From Betaproteobacteria bacterium (lineage in GTDB: Bacteria; Pseudomonadota; Gammaproteobacteria; Burkholderiales; SG8-41): a stretch of 46,461 nucleotides of DNA. The notes beneath the pieces are model-generated. The model saw only the letters and a list, made by a program, of their open reading frames with translations. It was not told where the DNA came from and made no database searches. Location: assembly GCA_016199545.1 (NCBI GenBank), contig JACQGN010000009.1, positions 1-46,461 on the forward strand. Reading direction: 5' to 3'. Of the stretch, positions 15,196 through 23,269 are shown piece by piece (the first letter of the stretch is position 1; each line of letters opens with the position of its first letter). A program made the translations under genes and the position numbers.

Positions 15196-17148
15196 TCAGG
15201 CTTCGCTGTGAAGGAGCGAAAGCGGCTCGTCGTCGAGCCTCGTCCCGTCTCCGCCGGTGCCGAAATAGGTGCCCCGGAGCGACAGGCGCTCCTCGCCCTT
15301 GCGCTTCCGGTAGCCGCGGATCTCGGCGAGCCGCTGCTCGTCGTCGATGCGGCGCGTGATGGCATAGCGCAGGCTCGGCTTTTCACCCTCCAGGTCGAAG
15401 ATGAGCGTCGCGCCGCCGCGGAACTCGAATCTGCCCAGGGCCCGATTCTCCGGATCAATGAAGACGCGGCGTACCTGCGTGAGCACCATGATGAGCTGCT
15501 TCATGATCGTGCCCGCGGGGCTCACGCGCAGGGCGGGCCGCAGCGCGTGCACCTCGAAATAGGGAATGCCGTTCGACTTCACAGCGAGACCCTCCAGCCC
15601 GCTCTTGCTCCAGAGATTCAGTCCTGTCACCCGATTGAATTCGGGGCGATGGGGGGCATCGCTGAGGTCGGACATGGATACTTCGAGATACTCGTGTATC
15701 GCGCCCCTCGCGTCGCGCAACCTGTGGAACAGCACCCGCCGATCCCGGACGTACAGCGTCTCCGTAATCTGCGGCCGCAGCTTCGCAGCCACTTCCGTCA
15801 GCGCACCCCAGCCCTCGAAATCCTCCATCCGCGCAAAGGGCAGGCGCAGTTGCTCCTCCGAGAGCGTGCGCAGCCCCTTCGGGAGGATTCCCCAGCGCCG
15901 GAACGATTCGATCAGCGCCACGCGATAGCCGTAGCGATCGTTGGGCACCATGTCGAAGTCGGCGGTGACGAGGGCGCGCAGATAGTCGCCGAAGGTCATG
16001 TCCACCGGTGGGCAGTAGTCCAGCGCGCGGATGCACATGTTGAGGAAGGTCTTCGCAGTGGCGTTCGCCTGCTCGGTGAGCCGGTTGACCAGGTCCGGAT
16101 GGATCGAGCCTGCGGGAAGCACGCCGGTTCCGGCCGTCGCAAGGCGTATCAGGTCCTCGACGCGGGCCTTGTTGACCGCGAGGAATGCGCCGAACACGGC
16201 CGCCACCAAGATGGCGCCGCGGGCATGCGGCTCGAACTCGTTCCCAAGGCGGGCGGGATCCGGCTCGATGGGGTGCCACTTGCCGTCGGGCCCGCGCTCA
16301 CCGATGGCACTGCGTAGCGCCCCGTAGCGCCCGGTCGCTTCACCGAACTGCTGCGCCAGCTCGCCCAACAGGGACTGACTCGCGAGGTCGCCGCGGGTCT
16401 GCGCGATCTGATGGCGGAGGACCTCGGGAAACATGAAATGCTCGAAGAGCGCGACGAGATCGGCGAAGGCCTCGTGGAAGGCCAGCGAGTCTTCGTGATT
16501 GTCCTCGATGAAGCGCCGGTGCATGCCGTCGAGGAGCGCGTGCGTCGTCTCGTGCGCCACGATATCGTGCGACAGGCAGGAGAACACCATGCCGGATGGG
16601 CCGGGGAAATATCCGAACAGCAGGGCCCGCTTGTTCGGGCTGTAGTAGGCGTTGGCGGCCCGCAGGGCATGCGGATAGATCCGCAGGCGCTGAACGTACA
16701 CGTCGCGCTGTCCGGGCGGTTGCGTTTCGTCGTAGAGCGCCGCCCAGAAGATCTGCCGCCCCAAGGCATGCTCAAAGTTGGCGATCGTGTTCATGGTGGC
16801 CGCATACACCATCTGCTGGTGGAACTGCGGGTTGCCTTCGGACGGCGCGAGGCCGTCCTGGGCGACGATCTCGAGCTTGTTCAGATCGACGGGCTCGTAC
16901 CAGCAGCCGCTCGCCGGGTCGTAGTCGAGGACCTCGACGTACTCGCCCACGGGACCGGGATCGAGCTTTCGCTCCCAGGGCGTCTCGAACACCGCCTGGT
17001 TCATCGAGGCCGTGTCCAGCCGCAGCGCGAGGCTCGGATCGAAGGCGTAACCGCGCAAGCGCCGAAAGGGCGGCGGTGGCGCCGTGGCGGACGCGGGATC
17101 GTCGAGTTTACGGTCCAGGTAGAACTGATTGGAATCCGGCGAGAACAT
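15196..17148 (-). CDS. Thermolysin-like HExxH metallopeptidase (gluzincin)
   Basis: A 650-aa protein whose HETTH (His199, Glu200, His203) followed by HEAFAD (Glu226) has the gluzincin zinc-site architecture of the thermolysin/M4 group. Around it are VAHETTHALLDGM and SLAFHEAFADLVALFEHF. No signal peptide or propeptide is seen, unlike classical secreted M4 enzymes, so it may act in the cytosol. The C-terminal ~300 residues are unrecognised and end in a charged region. First gene of the seven-gene cluster; its own ribosome site is weak. About 300 nt of structured non-coding DNA lie upstream. Pairing of two proteases from different clans in one operon is unusual. Confidence 0.85.
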   Translation of the reverse strand: MFSPDSNQFYLDRKLDDPASATAPPPPFRRLRGYAFDPSLALRLDTASMNQAVFETPWERKLDPGPVGEYVEVLDYDPASGCWYEPVDLNKLEIVAQDGLAPSEGNPQFHQQMVYAATMNTIANFEHALGRQIFWAALYDETQPPGQRDVYVQRLRIYPHALRAANAYYSPNKRALLFGYFPGPSGMVFSCLSHDIVAHETTHALLDGMHRRFIEDNHEDSLAFHEAFADLVALFEHFMFPEVLRHQIAQTRGDLASQSLLGELAQQFGEATGRYGALRSAIGERGPDGKWHPIEPDPARLGNEFEPHARGAILVAAVFGAFLAVNKARVEDLIRLATAGTGVLPAGSIHPDLVNRLTEQANATAKTFLNMCIRALDYCPPVDMTFGDYLRALVTADFDMVPNDRYGYRVALIESFRRWGILPKGLRTLSEEQLRLPFARMEDFEGWGALTEVAAKLRPQITETLYVRDRRVLFHRLRDARGAIHEYLEVSMSDLSDAPHRPEFNRVTGLNLWSKSGLEGLAVKSNGIPYFEVHALRPALRVSPAGTIMKQLIMVLTQVRRVFIDPENRALGRFEFRGGATLIFDLEGEKPSLRYAITRRIDDEQRLAEIRGYRKRKGEERLSLRGTYFGTGGDGTRLDDEPLSLLHSEA

Positions 17149-17239
17149 GGTTCATTCGCTTTCTTCTGTCGGCTCGACGACCGGCCCCCCAACAGCGTAA
17201 AGGCACGGACACGCCGCAATCCATTGGCGTTTTGGCCTA

Positions 17240-17325
17240 GTACGGAAGTCGTACGGATTACGGCCTGCGCGCATGCGTAGCGCAGGCTCCCTTCGCTCAG
17301 GCAGTGCAGGTAGAAACCGTAATCC
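17240..17325. repeat. Nested inverted repeats upstream of the protease operon
   Basis: Within the 309-nt gene-free stretch 17149-17457 there are GTACG-N5-CGTAC (17240-17254), a strong hairpin GCCTGCGC-N9-GCGCAGGC (17263-17287) and an enclosing pair GGATTACGG (17255-17263) / CCGTAATCC (17317-17325). No clear sigma-70 promoter was found. These could be a regulatory or terminator structure, or a decayed repeat element. Apart from the dispersed repeat at 17394 nothing else is seen in the stretch. Confidence 0.5.
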
Positions 17326-17393
17326 TCCCCGGCAAAGAAGCGGGGCGCGCCGTCATTGCCGCGTTGAAGCGTAACTTAGCGAGGAAATAGGTC

Positions 17394-17440
17394 ACAGTCG
17401 GGCGTAGCCGACAAACGATGTCAGGGAATTCCTGACGCAG
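17394..17440 (+). repeat. Two-hairpin dispersed repeat, copy 2
   Basis: ACAGTCGGGCGTAGCCGAC followed by GTCAGGGAATTCCTGAC, the second arm being a near-perfect palindrome. Same layout and orientation as 6663-6710. Function unknown; copies border the two ends of the protease operon. Confidence 0.55.
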
Positions 17441-17457
17441 ACGACGCCCCGAATAAC

Positions 17458-17572
17458 CTAGCCCTTCGTCTGCGACCAGCCGTAGGCCTTAGCGGAGGCG
17501 CCGCCCATGAGTATCGCCCGCTCGCTCTCGGTGAGGCGCTTGATCTGGCGGAAAGGCTTGACCGCCTCTTGC
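17458..17572 (-). pseudogene. Remnant of amidohydrolase 3' end
   Basis: The minus strand encodes EAVKPFRQIKRLTESERA..MGGASAKAYGWSQTKG and a TAG stop, matching the C-terminus of the intact amidohydrolase at 4368-5210 (about 80-85% identical DNA). Homology ends abruptly near 17572; nothing upstream encodes the rest. The track ORF 17458-17730 runs on into unrelated sequence and is not a real gene. Confidence 0.8.
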
Positions 17573-17587
17573 GTCGTTGACGACGCA

Positions 17588-17654
17588 ACGTCTATGAGTA
17601 CCAGAACGGCACGTGGCGCATGGTGACCTGGCAGTCGACGAAGCTTCCCGACTA
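17588..17654 (+). pseudogene. Remnant of NTF2-like gene 3' end
   Basis: These 67 nt match the final 67 nt of the NTF2-like gene (6544-6610) with two differences, one of them in the stop codon (TAA versus TAG). The plus strand would read VYEYQNGTWRMVTWQSTKLPD. No start or upstream part exists. It abuts the amidohydrolase remnant, in the same relative orientation as the intact genes, with everything between deleted. Confidence 0.85.
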
Positions 17655-17743
17655 AAAGGTCATTCCCGGACGCTCCAGCGTCAGGCTCTGCGGTTCTCCT
17701 TGAGCGGAGTATGTCGTTCATGAACAACATCGTGCGGGCGCGG

Positions 17744-18712
17744 CTAATCGAGCTTCACGCCGAACTGGCGGAATAGCTTGCCTATCTTCTCGTAATCTGT
17801 CCTCAGGCGCTGGGCCAACTGTTCCGGCGTCCTGTGCACGGGGTCGTACGTCAGGTCGCTCAGCCTCGAGGCGATCGCGGGATCGCGCAACGCGTTCCCG
17901 AGCTCGGTGTTCAACCGATCGAGGATTGCCTTGGGGATTCCCACCGGTGCAAGAACAATGACCCAGGTCGTGGCTTCGTACCCCGGGAAGGTTTCCGCGA
18001 CCGCCGGCACATCCGGGAGCTTCTTCACCCGCTCCAACGAGGTTACCCCCAGCGGACGCACGCGATTCGACTTGATATGCTCGATAATATCGCCGATCCC
18101 CGCGGTCATGGCGTGGATTTCCCCGGAGACCAGGCCCACTACAGTGGGTCCACCGCCTTTGAACGGCACCTGGGTAACCTGGATGCCCGTCGTGGATTCC
18201 AAGATCACCGTGTTCAGGTGGATGAAGCTTCCGTAGCCGGCATGGCCGAAGAGGACTTCTTTCGGGCGTTTCTTCGCCAGCGCGATGAACTCCTTCACCG
18301 ACCGTGCCGGCACCGAGGGGTGCACGGTCAATACGGTCACCAGATTCCCGAGAGGGGTTATCCCGACGAAATCGCCCAGCGCGTCGTACGACAGCTTCTT
18401 GTACAGGTGCGGGTTGGAAGTGTGGGAGGCGACGGTTTGTATCAGCAGGGTATAGCCGTCGGGCCGGCTTTGCGCCACGACGGCCGAGCCGACCGTGCCT
18501 CCCGCGCCCGAGCGGTTTTCGATGATGAACTGCTGGCCCATCTGCTCGGAGAGCTTCGGGAAAACGATGCGTGCCATGATGTCGTTCGCCCCTCCCGGGG
18601 GAAACGGGATGATCACGCGCACGGGCTTGGCGGGATAAGCCTGCGACCAGGCCGCGCCCCCTGCGCACAGCATGCCGGCGATGAATGCTGCAAGAACACG
18701 AATTGCTCTCAT
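17744..18712 (-). CDS. Tripartite tricarboxylate transporter receptor (Bug/TctC family)
   Basis: A 322-aa periplasmic solute-binding protein: signal peptide MRAIRVLAAFIAGMLCAGGAAWSQ, then the Bug hallmark YPAKPVRVIIPFPPGGANDI, the RSGAGGTVGSAVVAQSRPDGYTL block and VPAVAETFPGYEA. Bug proteins bind carboxylates or aromatic acids and deliver them to TctAB-type membrane components or act in sensing. ATG 18712 is chosen because GAGGAGG precedes it; the track start at 19087 is too long. It is divergent from the broken tctC next to it. Ligand unknown. Confidence 0.92.
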   Translation of the reverse strand: MRAIRVLAAFIAGMLCAGGAAWSQAYPAKPVRVIIPFPPGGANDIMARIVFPKLSEQMGQQFIIENRSGAGGTVGSAVVAQSRPDGYTLLIQTVASHTSNPHLYKKLSYDALGDFVGITPLGNLVTVLTVHPSVPARSVKEFIALAKKRPKEVLFGHAGYGSFIHLNTVILESTTGIQVTQVPFKGGGPTVVGLVSGEIHAMTAGIGDIIEHIKSNRVRPLGVTSLERVKKLPDVPAVAETFPGYEATTWVIVLAPVGIPKAILDRLNTELGNALRDPAIASRLSDLTYDPVHRTPEQLAQRLRTDYEKIGKLFRQFGVKLD

Positions 18713-18838
18713 GCCATGCGCCCTCCTCTTGGCTGTTCGTATCGTGGACATTATAGCCACCTGGGTCCTGCAGATGATTTGACGCCCGCCGCGTTGCGGG
18801 AGATACCGTAAAAGCGTATCGGCCCGTGGACGGATCTC

Positions 18839-19792
18839 GTGATCCGTTATTACGAGTCGGGCGCCGATGTCCCCAAGGTGCCGGCCTCCAGTTGGAAGCC
18901 CGACAAGGCCGTCGAGTTCGTCGTGCAGGCTGCAGCCGGCGGCGGCAGCGACATCTTCGGCCGCACCATAGCCAAGATCATGTCCGACGAGAAGATCGTC
19001 ACCGTGCCGATCAACGTCGTCAACAAGCCGGGCGGCAGCGGCGCGGTCGCATACTCGTACCTGAGCCGGACGAAAGACGATCCGCACGTCATCGCGACCG
19101 CGACCGGTGGCTACATCACCACGCCGGTGCAGGGGAAGTCACCGGTCAGCTACAAGGATTTCACCAACCTGGCGGTGCTGTGCGTCGAGGACTATGTCGG
19201 CGTGGTACGCGCCGATTCGCCCTAGAAGTCGCTGAAGGACCTGATCGCGGCGGCGAAGCAGAAGCCGAATGGCATCCGGTTCGGTGGCAGCAACCCCGGA
19301 TCTTCCGACAACATCATCGAAACCCGGCTGGAGAAGGCGGCGAAAGTCCAATTCAATTACATTCCATTTCAGAGCGGAAGCGAGGTCAATGCGGCGCTTC
19401 TCGGGGGCACCGTCGACGTCGCCAGCCCGAATCCCAGCGAGGCAGCGCAACTGGTGAAGGCAGGCCGGCTGCGGCCGCTCGCCATGTTTTCTCCGGAGCG
19501 GCTCGGCCAGTGGAAGGACGTCCCGACAGCAAAAGAGCAGGGGTTCGATGTCACGCTCTCGCAGTTCCGCGGCGTGGTGGCTGCGGGCGGGCTGGGCAAG
19601 GAGCAGTCGCTGTTCTGGCAGAACGCGATGGTGAAGATGTTCCAGTCGCCCGGCTTCAAGAAGTACCTGCAGGAAAACGGTCTGCGCCCGCTGGTCAAGG
19701 TCGGAGGCGACGCTGACAAGTACCTCGCGGAGCAGACTGCCTTCTACACGGAAATTCTCTCCGAACTCGGCATGGTGAAGAAGAAGAAATAG
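18839..19792 (+). pseudogene. tctC: Disrupted tctC (Bug receptor): no signal peptide, in-frame amber
   Basis: One continuous frame encodes a TctC-type receptor (VEFVVQAAAGGGSDIFGRT ... LGMVKKKK), but it is interrupted by TAG at 19223-19225 between RADSP and KSLKDLIAAAK, where related proteins usually have an aromatic residue. It also begins, after an in-frame TAA at 18809, without any signal peptide. It therefore cannot yield an exported full-length receptor unless the codon is read through and another leader is supplied. It is followed by tctB and tctA, the expected operon order. A sequencing error could explain the TAG but not the missing leader. Confidence 0.85.
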
Positions 19793-19825
19793 GCGTTACC
19801 GCACTGTGGTTCGGAGGGGACCGTC

Positions 19826-20296
19826 GTGACTCGCGCGAACTTCGTCGGCGGCTTGCTGCTGTCGGCGTTCTTCGGTGCTACGCTGTGGGAGGCTTGGTCT
19901 TTCCAGTACGGCACCGAGTTCGCGCCCGGGCCGGGGTTCGCACCCGTCTGGCTGAGCGCGATCGGCCTGTGCGTGTCGCTGCTGATCGCTGCCCATGGGC
20001 TGTGGGCCATGCGGGGTGGCGAAGGCTCCGACAAGAGAGCAGCGCCCGCGCTTGAGAAGTGGGGCCTGGGGCGCGTGGCGCTGTCGCTCCTCGGCCTGGC
20101 CGCGATGGTTCTCCTCACGGAGCCGCTCGGGCTGGTCGCCTCGATCCTCCTCTTCCTGCTGTACCTCACCCTCGTCGTGCAGCGGCACAGCGTCGCCGTC
20201 GGCATCGGCGCCAGCGTGGGGACGGTCGTTTTCGTCTATGTGGTGTTCGTTTATTTCCTCGAAGTTCCGATTCCGAAAGGCCCCCTGGGATTCTGA
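19826..20296 (+). CDS. tctB: TctB-family small membrane subunit
   Basis: A 156-aa inner-membrane protein with four predicted helices (e.g. FVGGLLLSAFFGATLWEAW, VWLSAIGLCVSLLIAAHGLW, ALSLLGLAAMVLLTE, VGTVVFVYVVFVYFL), the size and layout of TctB, the small transmembrane component of tripartite tricarboxylate transporters. The conserved FAPGPGFAPVWLS stretch fits. The GTG start at 19826 has GGAGGGG 6 nt upstream. It ends 6 nt before tctA. Because the neighbouring tctC is broken, this TctAB pair may depend on one of the other Bug receptors in the genome. Confidence 0.85.
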   Translation: MTRANFVGGLLLSAFFGATLWEAWSFQYGTEFAPGPGFAPVWLSAIGLCVSLLIAAHGLWAMRGGEGSDKRAAPALEKWGLGRVALSLLGLAAMVLLTEPLGLVASILLFLLYLTLVVQRHSVAVGIGASVGTVVFVYVVFVYFLEVPIPKGPLGF

Positions 20297-20302
20297 ACCC
20301 TC

Positions 20303-21808
20303 ATGAACCCGGACCACCTGCTGCTCGGCTTCTCGCTCGCGACCACCCCGGTCAACCTGCTGTTCGCCTTCCTCGGGGTATTGCTGGGCACGATCATCGG
20401 CGCTTTGCCGGGGATCGGCCCATCGGCCGGCGTCGCCGTGCTGCTGCCGGTGACTTTCGGCATGTCACCGGTCTCCGCCATGATCATGCTGGCCGGTATC
20501 TATTACGGCGCCCAGTACGGCGGCACCATCACCTCGGTGCTGATCAACACCCCGGGCGAGTCGTCATCCGTCATGACCACGCTCGACGGTTACCAGATGG
20601 CGCTCAAGGGCCGCGCGGGGGCCGCGCTGGGAATAGCTGCGATCGGTTCGTTCATCGCGGGCACACTCAGCGTCGTGCTGCTGATGGTCGCCGCGCCGCC
20701 GCTCGCCGAGTGGGCCGTCAGCTTCGGACCGCTCGAATACTTCGCCCTCATGGTGCTCGGGCTTACGACGCTGGCGAGCCTCACCGGAGGCTCCATGCTG
20801 AAAGGCCTGGCGATGGCGCTGGCAGGGTTGCTGCTCGGAACCGTCGGCATCGATCTCATGATGGGCGAGCCGCGCTATACATTCGGAATGGTCGAGCTGT
20901 ACGACAGGCTCGATTTTCTCCCCGTCGCCGTCGGCCTGTTCGCCCTTGGGGAGATTCTATACAACATCTACCAGCCCGTTCGGCTCGAGCCGATCAAGGC
21001 CAAGCTGAGCGGCCTGCTGCCCACGCGCCAGGACTGGCGCGACTCGTGGGGGGCCATTGCGCGCGGCACGGTCATCGGCTTTTTCGTCGGCGTTCTTCCG
21101 GGCGCGGGCGCGACCATTGCATCGTTTCTCGCGTATGCGACCGAGAAGCGCGTCTCCAAGCGCCCGGAGCAGTTCGGCACCGGGGTCATCGAAGGGGTGG
21201 CGGCGCCGGAGTCGGCCAATAACGCGGCGTCCACGGGCGCGCTGGTGCCGCTGATGGCGCTCGGCATCCCCGGCTCGGGTACCACCGCCGTGATGCTCGG
21301 AGCATTGACGCTTTATGGATTGCAGCCCGGGCCGCTCCTGATGAGCACGAACCCGGAGGTTTTCTGGGGGCTGGTCGCCAGCATGTACGTCGGCAATGTC
21401 ATGCTGCTGATCCTCAATCTTCCGCTCGCGCCGGCGTTCGCGAGCGTTCTGCGCATTCCCTACAGCGTGCTCATACCGATCATCATCGGCATCGCGTTGT
21501 TCGGCGTCTACAGCGTCGAGAACAGCATTTTCAACGTGGGCGTGGCGCTTCTCTTCGGGGGCATCGGCTTTGTCACGCGCATCTACGGCTATCCGCCGGC
21601 GCCGCTGGTGCTGGCGGTGGTGCTCGGGCCCATGCTGGAAAAGGCGCTGCGGCAGCCGATGCAGATGTCGCTCGGCCGCCTGGACGTCTTCGTCACGCGG
21701 CCGGTGAGCGCAGGAATCCTGGCCTTCGCCCTGTTGGCCGTGCTGTATCCGTTCGTTCTTTCGTTCTTTGCGCGCCGCCGCGAACAGGCGCTCGCCGGTT
21801 CGCGCTGA
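20303..21808 (+). CDS. tctA: TctA-family large membrane subunit
   Basis: A 501-aa polytopic inner-membrane protein, the substrate-translocating subunit of tripartite tricarboxylate transporters. It has the family signatures [40 protein letters not shown] and the matching second-half motifs [20 protein letters not shown] and [17 protein letters not shown], reflecting the internal duplication known for TctA. Length is normal and no disruption is seen. It starts 6 nt after tctB. Secondary active uptake of carboxylates driven by ion gradient is expected from the family. Confidence 0.95.
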   Translation: MNPDHLLLGFSLATTPVNLLFAFLGVLLGTIIGALPGIGPSAGVAVLLPVTFGMSPVSAMIMLAGIYYGAQYGGTITSVLINTPGESSSVMTTLDGYQMALKGRAGAALGIAAIGSFIAGTLSVVLLMVAAPPLAEWAVSFGPLEYFALMVLGLTTLASLTGGSMLKGLAMALAGLLLGTVGIDLMMGEPRYTFGMVELYDRLDFLPVAVGLFALGEILYNIYQPVRLEPIKAKLSGLLPTRQDWRDSWGAIARGTVIGFFVGVLPGAGATIASFLAYATEKRVSKRPEQFGTGVIEGVAAPESANNAASTGALVPLMALGIPGSGTTAVMLGALTLYGLQPGPLLMSTNPEVFWGLVASMYVGNVMLLILNLPLAPAFASVLRIPYSVLIPIIIGIALFGVYSVENSIFNVGVALLFGGIGFVTRIYGYPPAPLVLAVVLGPMLEKALRQPMQMSLGRLDVFVTRPVSAGILAFALLAVLYPFVLSFFARRREQALAGSR

Positions 21809-21895
21809 ACCGTTGCCGCGCCGCGTTAGCGCCCGCTTCGATTGCGCCGATCGCGATAGCGTTACTTCTTGTGCCTGATCCACCGCCCAGGCGCA

Positions 21896-23125
21896 TCAGC
21901 CTGGCTTGGGCGCCAGGACCAGATTTCTCAACGCCGTCGCGCGCGCGAGCGACAGCCACACGTAGGCAAGCACGATCACTGCGCCTCCCGCGAGCGCCAG
22001 GCGCGGACCCGCCAACGACCCTGCGATATTCAACAGAAATCCGCTCAACGATGCCAGGCTCCATACCAGCGTGAATACGCTCATCACCCGCCCGCGGTAA
22101 TGGTCCTCGACCATGGTTTGCAGAATCACCTGCGCACAGGTCAGGAAATAACCATGGCACAGGCCGGCGACAAAGATCATGCAAAACGAAAACCAGTACC
22201 AGTCGCTCAAGGCCAGGCCTATCAATGCCACGTTGTAGGCGGTCAGGGCGCCCACCATCAGGTTTCTCGGCGACATGCGCGACTCCAACCAGGCATAGGA
22301 AAGCAAGCCGGCCAGCGCGCCGACGCCGGCGGCGGAGGTGAGGATGCCAAGGCCACGCGAATCGACCTCCAGGACATCCTTGGCGAATACCGGAAGCATA
22401 TGGATATAGCCCATGGCCATGGTGGCATTGAGCAGCGCCACGGCGATGACCTTGGCGAATACCTCGTTGCCGCGGATGTAATGCAGGCTATCGGTGAAAT
22501 TGTTGAGTAGACTGCCATGCGAACGCGCTTCCCCGCGCGCGGGACGCACCAGGAACAGCACCGCGATCATGGTGCTGACGCCTGCCGCGCACACCAGAAA
22601 AGTGGTCGGCGCGCCTGCCGCGGCAATGAGAAATCCCGCGATCGAAGGGGCAATCATGCGGCTGCTGCCGAAAGCCATGGAGATCAGCGGCACCGCGGAA
22701 CTCAACAGTGGGCGGGGGAGCAGGCGCGGGAAAAAAGACGCGCGCGCGGGCTCGTCGATGGCGCCCGACAGTCCCAATAGAAATGCTCCCAGCGCCAGGT
22801 GCCATAGCTGCGCCACGCCGAACATTGTCGCCAGGCCGACGATGATTATCCCGATCGCGGAATTGGTCTGCGCGGCACCGATGAGCTTGCGCGCGTCCAC
22901 GCGATCGGCCAGCACGCCGCCCAGCAGCGTCAGGGTGAATTGGGGCACGAAACCGCAAAGATAGATGAAACCCAGTTGCGCCTGCGATCCCGTGATCTCG
23001 AAGGCGAGCCATCCCAGAGTGAACCAGAACATATGCTGGCCGACAACCTGCGCGACCAGGGCCACCCAATAAAGGCGAAAGTTGCGCACCGTCAGCGCTA
23101 AAAGTGGATTGGCTTTCTTTTCCAC
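21896..23125 (-). CDS. MFS transporter (EntS/MFS_3-like exporter)
   Basis: A 409-aa major facilitator with about 12 membrane segments, beginning PLLALTVRNFRLYWVALVAQVVGQHMFWF, a pattern common to the MFS_3/enterobactin-exporter-like branch; the A-motif-like GGVLADRVDARKL is present in the loop 2-3 region. The track ORF of 812 aa is a long open frame; a GTG at 23125 with GGAGGAG 5-7 nt upstream is the likely start, with ATG 23149 as an alternative. It is divergent from the CoA-transferase gene, 144 nt apart. Export substrate unknown. Confidence 0.85.
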   Translation of the reverse strand: MEKKANPLLALTVRNFRLYWVALVAQVVGQHMFWFTLGWLAFEITGSQAQLGFIYLCGFVPQFTLTLLGGVLADRVDARKLIGAAQTNSAIGIIIVGLATMFGVAQLWHLALGAFLLGLSGAIDEPARASFFPRLLPRPLLSSAVPLISMAFGSSRMIAPSIAGFLIAAAGAPTTFLVCAAGVSTMIAVLFLVRPARGEARSHGSLLNNFTDSLHYIRGNEVFAKVIAVALLNATMAMGYIHMLPVFAKDVLEVDSRGLGILTSAAGVGALAGLLSYAWLESRMSPRNLMVGALTAYNVALIGLALSDWYWFSFCMIFVAGLCHGYFLTCAQVILQTMVEDHYRGRVMSVFTLVWSLASLSGFLLNIAGSLAGPRLALAGGAVIVLAYVWLSLARATALRNLVLAPKPG

Positions 23126-23269
23126 GGATGCTCCTCCGGACCTCAGCATACCCGAGTCTGGAGCTTCGATATGATGGCCCGGATCAGTCCGCGACGACGG
23201 AAGTGACTTGGACAAATACGCAGTATGTGCGAAGCTTGGGAAGCTCACATAGCCAAAGGAGGCTGAACC

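Noticed and set aside
13965-15359. 464-aa plus-strand ORF opposite the MBL gene
   Set aside because: Antisense to clear MBL motifs; composition (His/Arg/Ala-rich) is typical of a shadow.
18826-19716. 296-aa plus-strand ORF over the tctC region
   Set aside because: Wrong frame: Bug signatures lie in the frame of 18839 and 19454, broken by one TAG; this frame is Arg/Gly-rich noise.
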